In this document: positions 1 through 4,585 of the stretch, in pieces
How positions within the stretch are numbered: position 1 is the first letter of the stretch
Layout of the letters: the number at the start of each line of letters is the position of its first letter
Assembly: GCA_016926985.1 (NCBI GenBank)
Contig: JAFGNO010000240.1
Span: 1 to 5,576, forward strand
Source of the DNA: Anaerolineae bacterium
GTDB lineage: Bacteria; Chloroflexota; Anaerolineae; Aggregatilineales; UBA3940
Direction: 5' to 3'
DNA length: 5,576 bases
Position numbers and translations under genes: made by a program
Notes under the pieces: generated by a model
Databases searched by the model: none
What the model saw: only the letters and a program-made list of their open reading frames with translations
Told to the model about the DNA's origin: nothing

Positions 1-22
1 CTTTGAGGGGGTAGAGGGTGTT

Positions 23-33
23 GTAGTTCACCC
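23..33 (+). promoter_or_regulatory. Candidate LytTR half-site upstream of the regulator gene
   Basis: The 11-mer GTAGTTCACCC matches the first repeat of the operator before the downstream ABC operon (GTCGTTCACCC at 1154-1164) at 10 of 11 positions. It contains the AGTTCA core that partly fits the published LytTR consensus (GTT-N-A/G core). It lies 16 bp upstream of the proposed -35 of the regulator gene, where an activator or autoregulator could bind. I see no convincing second copy 21 bp away on either side, so it may be a lone or degenerate site. The same bases also form the right arm of a 5-bp inverted repeat (GGGTG 16-20, CACCC 29-33). Autoregulation is inferred. Confidence 0.35.
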
Positions 34-49
34 GGTAAGATGGAATGTC

Positions 50-77
50 TTACAAACGGAATAGTTTTCTATATATT
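50..77 (+). promoter_or_regulatory. Candidate promoter of the ABC-LytTR regulator gene
   Basis: A TTACAA (50-55) and a TATATT (72-77, five of six matches to TATAAT) are separated by 16 bp. Transcription would begin near 84, about 40 nt before the ATG at 127. This start lies downstream of an in-frame ATG at 40, which argues against that longer start. The -35 is only a moderate match. The stretch is AT-rich compared with the coding DNA on either side. Confidence 0.4.
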
Positions 78-126
78 CCGGAACTATAACTTTCGTGTTA
101 CACCACCAGAGAGTTGGCCAGTCACC

Positions 127-1116
127 ATGATCCACCTCCATGACCTTCAGAAGATTGTCGACCAGTACGTTGTGCTTGATATCCCCAGCCTGACCGTCGA
201 AGCGGGTGAGATTGCTGCCCTTGTTGGGCCGGTGGGCAGTGGAAAAGCCATGCTCCTGGAACTCCTCACCGGGCAGTCTCGCCCAACAGCCGGCACCGTC
301 CAGCTCGCCGGGATTGATCCAATGGATACCCGGCAGTTTGGGCGCAGGGTGGGCGTGCTGTTTGGTGTAGACAATCTCTATAAGCGGCAGACGCCACGCA
401 GCAACCTGATGTTCTATGCCAGGCTGCTGCATCTGCCAGCCAGTCGTGTAACAGAGGTGCTCAATACAGTCGGGCTTATCGACCATGCCAGCGTCAAAGT
501 AGAGAACATGGCTTCCGGCCTGGTAAGACGCCTGGCATTTGGACGGGCCATTTTAGGCAGCCCGGATGTATTGCTCCTGATGGATCCCTTTGACAATTGC
601 GACGGGGACGCGAGCGCCTTTCTCGGCAACCTCATCAGGCGGCAGGCTGATGAGGGAACTTCGGTCCTGATCCTGTCCGATACTGAGGCCCATCTCACCA
701 CGCTGTGCGATACCATTTATCAACTCGCGCAGGGGCGGGTTGTTGACAGCTATGCGCCAGCAGAGGAGCAGCAGTCCAGTTTGCCCTTCATTATCCCGGC
801 ACGGGTTAATGAGAACATCGTCCTGGTTGAGCCAGCCGACATCCTGTTCGCTGTTGTTCATGATGAACGCGCCCATATCCAGACCGTCGATGGGCTCTTG
901 CCCACACGGTTTACCCTCGCCGAACTCGAAGAACGGCTCGCTCGCAGCGGATTTTTCCGGGCGCACCGCAGCTACCTGGTCAATCTCCAATATGTGAAAG
1001 AGGTTATCCCCTACACCCGGGATAGTTTCAGCCTCAAGCTCAAAGACGCTGACAGCACGCAGATTCCCCTCAGCCGTTTAGCCGCACGCGAGTTACGCAC
1101 CCTCCTGGACTTCTAA
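127..1116 (+). CDS. Degenerate ABC ATPase domain fused to LytTR DNA-binding domain (transcriptional regulator)
   Basis: Probable transcription regulator of 329 residues, cytoplasmic, with no membrane segment. Residues 1-210 follow an ABC ATPase of the ABC-2 exporter type and align with the ATPase encoded at 1478-2221 (shared LTGQ-RPT-G, NLY, ARL, VGL and PDVL blocks). The catalytic motifs are altered. Walker A is GPVGSGKA, with A41 in place of Ser/Thr. The signature is ASGLV (129-133). Walker B reads VLLLMDP (148-154) where DEP is expected, so the catalytic Glu is missing. The H-loop His is replaced by D185. The family therefore predicts little or no ATP hydrolysis, although binding is possible. 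Residues about 232-329 are a LytTR domain with its typical FFRAHRSYLVN block (276-286), which binds direct repeats in DNA. I chose the ATG at 127 because the ABC domain begins there and a promoter lies inside the longer reading. The ribosome site is weak (AGAGAG, 108-113). The likely target is the ABC operon downstream. The fusion type is assigned from motifs; the signal sensed is unknown. Confidence 0.88.
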   Translation: MIHLHDLQKIVDQYVVLDIPSLTVEAGEIAALVGPVGSGKAMLLELLTGQSRPTAGTVQLAGIDPMDTRQFGRRVGVLFGVDNLYKRQTPRSNLMFYARLLHLPASRVTEVLNTVGLIDHASVKVENMASGLVRRLAFGRAILGSPDVLLLMDPFDNCDGDASAFLGNLIRRQADEGTSVLILSDTEAHLTTLCDTIYQLAQGRVVDSYAPAEEQQSSLPFIIPARVNENIVLVEPADILFAVVHDERAHIQTVDGLLPTRFTLAELEERLARSGFFRAHRSYLVNLQYVKEVIPYTRDSFSLKLKDADSTQIPLSRLAARELRTLLDF

Positions 1117-1150
1117 ACATACTTCAAGGCCAAAAAATCACTCGAAGGCC

Positions 1151-1171
1151 GGGGTCGTTCACCCCTGTTTT
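1151..1171 (+). terminator. Possible weak terminator hairpin after the regulator gene
   Basis: GGGGT (1151-1155) and ACCCC (1161-1165) form a 5-bp stem with a 5-nt loop, followed by TGTTTT (1166-1171). This is a minimal intrinsic-terminator shape 35 nt after the regulator stop codon. The stem is short, and its bases coincide with the first copy of the LytTR-type direct repeat. The sequence may therefore act as an operator, a terminator, or both. No other terminator is visible for the regulator gene. Confidence 0.3.
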
Positions 1172-1187
1172 CCGGTCACTCACCCCT
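1153..1187 (+). promoter_or_regulatory. LytTR-type direct-repeat operator for the ABC operon
   Basis: Two 14-bp direct repeats, GGTCGTTCACCCCT (1153-1166) and GGTCACTCACCCCT (1174-1187), match at 12 of 14 positions and start exactly 21 bp apart. That is two helical turns. LytTR regulators such as AgrA and ComE bind paired direct repeats with about this period, next to the -35 region of the promoters they activate. The repeats sit between a LytTR gene and an operon, and they end right at a poor -35. The first copy carries CGTTCA, close to the known LytTR core; the second is more divergent (CACTCA). Binding by the neighbouring regulator is inferred. Confidence 0.6.
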
Positions 1188-1216
1188 TTTCTGCTGTCTA
1201 TTACAGAAAATTTAAT
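1188..1216 (+). promoter_or_regulatory. Candidate activator-dependent promoter of the ABC operon
   Basis: TTTAAT (1211-1216, five of six matches to TATAAT) lies 17 bp after TTTCTG (1188-1193), a poor -35 that directly abuts the second operator repeat. A weak -35 next to an activator site, with a good -10, is the usual plan at LytTR-activated promoters. Transcription would start near 1223 and give a leader of about 68 nt. A weaker alternative -10, TATGCT (1238-1243), has no supporting -35. Confidence 0.42.
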
Positions 1217-1290
1217 GCATGACGATCTCTTATCTCTTATGCTGAGGTCAAGTTTTTCTGGGGTTTGCGGTTAGTTACAGGAGGTAGCAC

Positions 1291-1458
1291 ATGGGTGGAG
1301 CAAACGGAAATCAACTGGGCAAGGCAACAAACTACATGGGGATCAGTATTGCATTCGGCATTTTACTGGGCATTCTGATCGACAACTTCGTGATAGGGCT
1401 GGTCATCGGTGTTGCAGTTGGTGCAGCTCTCACAAGTTACAAAGTGACAAACAGGTAG
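1291..1458 (+). CDS. 55-residue glycine-zipper membrane miniprotein
   Basis: Small protein of unknown function and the first gene of the operon. The start is well supported: AGGAGG (1279-1284) precedes the ATG by 6 nt, the best ribosome site in the window. A polar N-terminus (MGGANGNQLGKATNY) leads into two short hydrophobic segments, about residues 16-30 and 33-47, joined by an Asp-Asn turn (D31, N32). It ends in a short polar tail (SYKVTNR). Small residues repeat every four positions: S19, G23, G27 in the first segment and G36, G40, G44, T48 in the second. Glycine-zipper spacing of this kind lets membrane helices pack tightly, so a hairpin that oligomerises or docks on the permeases is plausible. 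No signal peptide or cysteines are seen. It could be a transporter accessory subunit, a membrane-active peptide or a peptide cargo; the sequence does not decide. It ends 19 nt before the ATPase gene. Confidence 0.75.
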   Translation: MGGANGNQLGKATNYMGISIAFGILLGILIDNFVIGLVIGVAVGAALTSYKVTNR

Positions 1459-1477
1459 CAGGAGAAAGAGAAGAAAA

Positions 1478-2221
1478 ATGTACGCAATCGAAGTTCAAGA
1501 CCTGGTCCGTGATTATAATGGACTGCGTGCAGTAAAAGGGATCAGCTTTACGGTCAATGCCGGTGAGATTTTCGGCTTTCTGGGCCCGAACGGTGCCGGG
1601 AAAACAACGACCATCAAGATGCTGACGGGCCAGCTCCGCCCAACAAGCGGAATGGCCAGAGTGGCTGGCTGTGACGTGGTTGAGGAGCGCCAGCAGCTCA
1701 AGCGCCATATTGGCGTTGTGTTTGACAGCCAGAATATCTACGAGCGCATGTCGGCTCGCGAGAATCTCCGCTTTGCTGCACGATTGTACGGTGTGCAGAA
1801 GCAGCGGGTTGAAGAGGTGTTGATGCAGGTCGGGTTGTCCCAGCGGGCTGGTGACAAGGTCAAGGGGTTTTCCAACGGGATGAAGCAGCGTGTCCTCATT
1901 GCGAGGGGGCTGCTGGCCAACCCGGATGTCCTTTTCCTTGATGAGCCAACACGCGGTCTGGACCCGGGTGTGTCGCGCGATATTCGCGCCATCATCTCCA
2001 CGCTTGCCCAGCAGGGCATGACCGTGTTTTTAACGACACACTACATGGAAGAAGCAGACCAACTCAGCGACCGCATCGCGATCATTGACCAGGGTCAGAT
2101 CATCGCGACCGGGACGCCCGAAGAGATGAAGAAAGCGTATGGAGACGGGCAGGGAGCAACCCTGGAAGATGTGTTTATCAATCTGACCGGGCGGCATCTT
2201 GGCCGAGGGGAGAATGAATGA
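1478..2221 (+). CDS. ABC-2 type exporter, ATP-binding protein (BcrA/CcmA/NatA-like)
   Basis: Cytoplasmic ATPase subunit of 247 residues that powers the exporter formed with the two permeases downstream. All key motifs are intact. Walker A is GPNGAGKTT (36-44). The signature is SNGMKQR (132-138), a common variant of LSGGQ in this subfamily. Walker B with the catalytic Glu is VLFLDEP (151-157), the D-loop is RGLD (159-162) and the switch His is H188. The Q-loop position reads FDSQN (82-86) rather than PQ, as in many BcrA-type proteins. The length is that of a single nucleotide-binding domain without the longer C-terminal extension of some drug-resistance ATPases, so two copies would dimerise. 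The ATG at 1478 follows a purine-rich stretch with AGGAG (1460-1464), slightly far for a ribosome site. The stop overlaps the first permease start by 4 bp, which suggests translational coupling. The substrate cannot be read from the sequence; drug, peptide or lipid export and Na+ efflux are all known for relatives. Confidence 0.93.
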   Translation: MYAIEVQDLVRDYNGLRAVKGISFTVNAGEIFGFLGPNGAGKTTTIKMLTGQLRPTSGMARVAGCDVVEERQQLKRHIGVVFDSQNIYERMSARENLRFAARLYGVQKQRVEEVLMQVGLSQRAGDKVKGFSNGMKQRVLIARGLLANPDVLFLDEPTRGLDPGVSRDIRAIISTLAQQGMTVFLTTHYMEEADQLSDRIAIIDQGQIIATGTPEEMKKAYGDGQGATLEDVFINLTGRHLGRGENE

Positions 2222-3294
2222 TGAGTAGTATTGGTAACTATATGTCAGGGATCTGGACGATTGCCTCAAAGGACATTGTTGACTCAATCAAGAACAAAGT
2301 CACTCTGAGCATAATGGTGATTGTCCTCTTTGCCACCATGATCTACCGGATGGTACCCGGTCTTGAGGCTCCTCAGCTGCTGGTTTATGACGAGGGGCAG
2401 TCGATCTGGGTATCTGAGATGGCGACAGACAGCGAGTTGGAACTGAACCCGATGCCTTCCTGGCAGGACGTGGAAACCTTTCTGAGCAACAGGGATATCG
2501 TTGCAATTGGTATCCGACTGCCTGCGGATTTTGATGAACAGGTAGACAAGAACTCAACCATCGAGCTGGAAGGATACATTGCCCACTGGGTATCCGAGTC
2601 AGCTGCATCAGAGATGCAAATGCTCTTTGAGCGCCAGCTTTCTGACCTGATGGGCAAACCGGTGCGAATCAACACGACCGGGAACCTTGTCTATACCGAG
2701 AAAGACTCCAGGGGCTTTGCGCAGATTACTGCTTCCGGTCTTGTCTTTCTCCTCATGATGATCGGCATCGGCATTGTCCCCCAGTTGATGAATGAAGAAA
2801 GGCGCACCAGGACAATGGATGCCCTGCTGGTTTTTCCGATCAGCGCGGGACAGATTGTGCTCGGTAAGGCGCTGGCAGGTTTCTTTTACTGCCTGGTGGG
2901 GGCCGGTATTGTGCTGGCTCTTAACGGCGGATTGATTACTCATTGGAGTATAGCCCTGCTGGCTACGCTCAGCGGCGCGCTGTTCACGGTAAGCCTGGGA
3001 CTGATGCTGGGAAGTATTGCTGATAGCCGGCAGGTTATGTCCAGCTCATGGATGCTGCTTTTGTTTCTCATGATGCCGGTCACGATGGAATCGATGCTCA
3101 AGGACCTGCTTCCCGCAAGTCTAAACAGGCTGGTTGGTTTTTTGCCCACAACAGCGCTGACAAACCTGTATCGTGTTTCCTTCGCTCAAAGTGTCCGGTT
3201 GGCTGATTTTGCGCTTGAACTGGCCATCCTGTCAGCCTGCACCATCCTGGTGCTGGTCATCGCAGCAGGGATCGTGAAAAGGTCGGATCGATAA
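2218..3294 (+). CDS. ABC-2 type exporter permease, first paralogue
   Basis: Integral membrane subunit of 358 residues. It has the NatB-like ABC-2 plan: a cytoplasmic N-terminal amphipathic stretch (IWTIASKDIVDSIKNK, 12-27), a first membrane segment (about 28-47), a large extracytoplasmic domain (about 50-165), then five further segments (about 168-190, 216-240, 244-266, 276-292 and 334-354). The block EERRTRTMDALLVFPIS (193-209) between the second and third segments is the usual cytoplasmic coupling region that contacts the ATPase. ATGA at 2218-2221 overlaps the ATPase stop. A second in-frame ATG at 2221 is equally usable, and GAGGGGAG (2205-2212) serves either. The protein is paralogous to the second permease: over residues 197-274 the two align without gaps, with 41 of 78 positions identical by hand count. 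They probably form a heterodimer. The transported substrate is unknown. Confidence 0.92.
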   Translation: MMSSIGNYMSGIWTIASKDIVDSIKNKVTLSIMVIVLFATMIYRMVPGLEAPQLLVYDEGQSIWVSEMATDSELELNPMPSWQDVETFLSNRDIVAIGIRLPADFDEQVDKNSTIELEGYIAHWVSESAASEMQMLFERQLSDLMGKPVRINTTGNLVYTEKDSRGFAQITASGLVFLLMMIGIGIVPQLMNEERRTRTMDALLVFPISAGQIVLGKALAGFFYCLVGAGIVLALNGGLITHWSIALLATLSGALFTVSLGLMLGSIADSRQVMSSSWMLLLFLMMPVTMESMLKDLLPASLNRLVGFLPTTALTNLYRVSFAQSVRLADFALELAILSACTILVLVIAAGIVKRSDR

Positions 3295-3297
3295 GTG

Positions 3298-3325
3298 TGA
3301 GAGGCTGGCTTCTGTCAGCCTCTCA
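3298..3325 (+). other. Strong intercistronic hairpin between the two permease genes
   Basis: TGAGAGGCTG (3298-3307) and CAGCCTCTCA (3316-3325) are perfect 10-bp arms. In RNA the stem can extend inward by a G-U (3308/3315) and a C-G pair (3309/3314), closing a UUCU loop. It starts 3 nt after the first permease stop and ends 25 nt before the second permease ATG. It is followed by TCTCTCTG rather than a U-run, so it is a poor intrinsic terminator. It more likely blocks exonucleases, marks an RNA processing site or causes partial attenuation, which would set the ratio of the two permeases. Confidence 0.7.
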
Positions 3326-3350
3326 TCTCTCTGAAATAAAGGTTAAACAG

Positions 3351-4439
3351 ATGAGAACAAACGGTGAATTCATCGACAGGTTGCGGATCATCTGGACCAT
3401 TGCGTCCAAAGATATCGTTGAAGCAATCAGGAACAAGACAATCCTGCTTATCATGGGCAGCGTGGCCCTGTTCATGGTGCTGGCACAGCTCCCGGCGCTT
3501 CTGAAGCAGGATGACACCCACGGCGTGGTGATCTATGATGCAGGTGGATCAGGGCTGGCAGCGGCAGTCGCCGACAGCCAGCAGGCAGACGTGCTGGTTG
3601 TCTCCTCGCAGGAAGAGATGCTTGAAGTGGTCGGGGACGTCGGTGGGAGTGTACTGGGCCTTGTAGTACCTGATGTGCAGACTGTGTCAGAGGACCAGCC
3701 CCTTGATTTGGATGGCTACTTTGTGCATTCTGCGCCGCAATCCAAAAGAGCTGAGACGGTACGCTACTTCGAGCAACTGCTTGGCCAGCTGACCGGGCGG
3801 CAGGTCCAAATCACGGTTGTAAGTGGCCTGGTTTATCCCTCTCCAGATGCGGTTGGACAGCCCTTCCTGATCGCCCTGCTTCTGGTTGTCAGCATCATCA
3901 CCACCAGCACATCCATCGTGCCTTATCTGGTGGTTGAGGAAAAGGAAACGGGGACACTCGATGCACTGCTGGTCTTTCCGGTGAGCATGGGCCAGATCGT
4001 CATCGGCAAGGCCCTGGCCGGGATGGTTTACGGTATCGCGGTTGCAATCGTACTGTTTGCCTTCAACACGGCGCTGGTGGTCCACTGGGGGGTAGCGATC
4101 ACCGGGATCCTGACCGGCACGTTATTTGCCGTGTCGCTGGGTTTGCTGATGGGCACCCTCTTCGAAAACAGGCAGACCATGATCCTGTGGGGGACAACCT
4201 TCATGATGATACTGATCGTCCCGGTGTTTATCAGCAATTCATCAGGATTGGGCTGGCCTGAATTCATCCGGACAGCCCTACCCTGGACGCCGGCTGTGAC
4301 GCTCTCACGGATTTTCCGGGTTGCCTTTTCAGGAAGCGCTCAGCTGGCCGATTTCCTGCCGGAGACAGGTGTTGTGATGGGAAGTGCCCTGCTGGCACTG
4401 GGTATCATGGCCTGGCTGCTGCGCCGCAGGACCCAATAG
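3351..4439 (+). CDS. ABC-2 type exporter permease, second paralogue
   Basis: Integral membrane subunit of 362 residues with the same plan as the first permease: IWTIASKDIVEAIRNK (14-29), a first membrane segment (about 30-50), an extracytoplasmic domain (about 52-167), and further segments at about 170-195, 218-243, 247-270, 278-294 and 337-357. The coupling block EEKETGTLDALLVFPVS (196-212) is closer to the general ABC-2 consensus (EKE-GT) than that of its partner. I chose the ATG at 3351. An in-frame GTG at 3297 would add 18 residues encoded by the intercistronic hairpin, has no ribosome site and breaks the match to the first permease. AAAGG (3338-3342) lies 8 nt before the ATG. The 56-nt gap from its partner, unlike the overlap upstream, suggests separately tuned translation. 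Two diverged tandem copies imply a heterodimeric transmembrane unit. Confidence 0.92.
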   Translation: MRTNGEFIDRLRIIWTIASKDIVEAIRNKTILLIMGSVALFMVLAQLPALLKQDDTHGVVIYDAGGSGLAAAVADSQQADVLVVSSQEEMLEVVGDVGGSVLGLVVPDVQTVSEDQPLDLDGYFVHSAPQSKRAETVRYFEQLLGQLTGRQVQITVVSGLVYPSPDAVGQPFLIALLLVVSIITTSTSIVPYLVVEEKETGTLDALLVFPVSMGQIVIGKALAGMVYGIAVAIVLFAFNTALVVHWGVAITGILTGTLFAVSLGLLMGTLFENRQTMILWGTTFMMILIVPVFISNSSGLGWPEFIRTALPWTPAVTLSRIFRVAFSGSAQLADFLPETGVVMGSALLALGIMAWLLRRRTQ

Positions 4440-4442
4440 CAT

Positions 4443-4465
4443 GAGCCTTGCCAATACACAGGCTC
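4443..4465 (+). terminator. Candidate weak terminator of the ABC operon
   Basis: GAGCCT (4443-4448) and AGGCTC (4460-4465) form a 6-bp stem with an 11-nt loop, 3 nt after the second permease stop, followed by CGATTTG. The stem is short and the T-run minimal, so termination here would be partial. No better intrinsic terminator is visible between this operon and the next gene, so read-through into the metalloprotease gene is possible. Confidence 0.35.
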
Positions 4466-4478
4466 CGATTTGTCAATT

Positions 4479-4507
4479 CCCCCAGCTAATCCCCCCAACT
4501 GGGGGAT
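4479..4507 (+). repeat. C-run/G-run inverted repeat with two exclusive pairings
   Basis: The G-run GGGGG at 4501-4505 can pair with either of two upstream C-runs. CCCCCAG (4479-4485) pairs with CTGGGGG (4499-4505), 7 bp with a 13-nt loop. ATCCCCC (4489-4495) pairs with GGGGGAT (4501-4507), 7 bp with a 5-nt loop. Neither is followed by a T-run, so a simple terminator is unlikely. The element lies 23 bp before the -35 of the metalloprotease gene and could be a protein site or part of an upstream transcript end. Its function is unknown. Confidence 0.4.
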
Positions 4508-4529
4508 GACATTTACTCATGTATGCCGA

Positions 4530-4559
4530 TTTACTATGTATGGTCAGCGGGTGTATATT
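4530..4559 (+). promoter_or_regulatory. Candidate promoter of the metalloprotease gene
   Basis: TTTACT (4530-4535) and TATATT (4554-4559, five of six matches to TATAAT) are separated by 18 bp. This predicts a start near 4566 and a leader of about 20 nt that contains the ribosome site. Together with the hairpins upstream, it suggests the metalloprotease gene is its own transcription unit. No LytTR-type direct repeat is visible here. Confidence 0.45.
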
Positions 4560-4585
4560 CAAGGTTCTAACAGAGGAGGAAAACA

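Noticed and set aside
40..126. In-frame upstream ATG at 40 that would add 29 residues to the ABC-LytTR regulator
   Set aside because: The extra residues resemble no part of an ABC domain, the ATG has no ribosome site, and a plausible -10 box (72-77) lies inside this stretch.
28..486. Long open frames on the minus strand opposite the regulator and other genes
   Set aside because: They overlap well-supported + strand genes with recognisable domains, show no conserved motifs themselves and lack ribosome sites.
1226..1239. Perfect tandem heptamer TCTCTTA x2 in the operon leader
   Set aside because: It is short and low in complexity, with no link to a known site. It may be chance, and it lies downstream of the favoured promoter.
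3297..3350. GTG at 3297 as start of the second permease
   Set aside because: It would translate the strong hairpin, lacks a Shine-Dalgarno site and has no counterpart in the paralogous first permease. The ATG at 3351 aligns well.
4548..4559. GGGTGTA as a reverse-strand copy of the LytTR-type motif before the protease gene
   Set aside because: Only CACCC is shared in the reverse complement, there is no partner at 21 bp, and it overlaps the -10 box.
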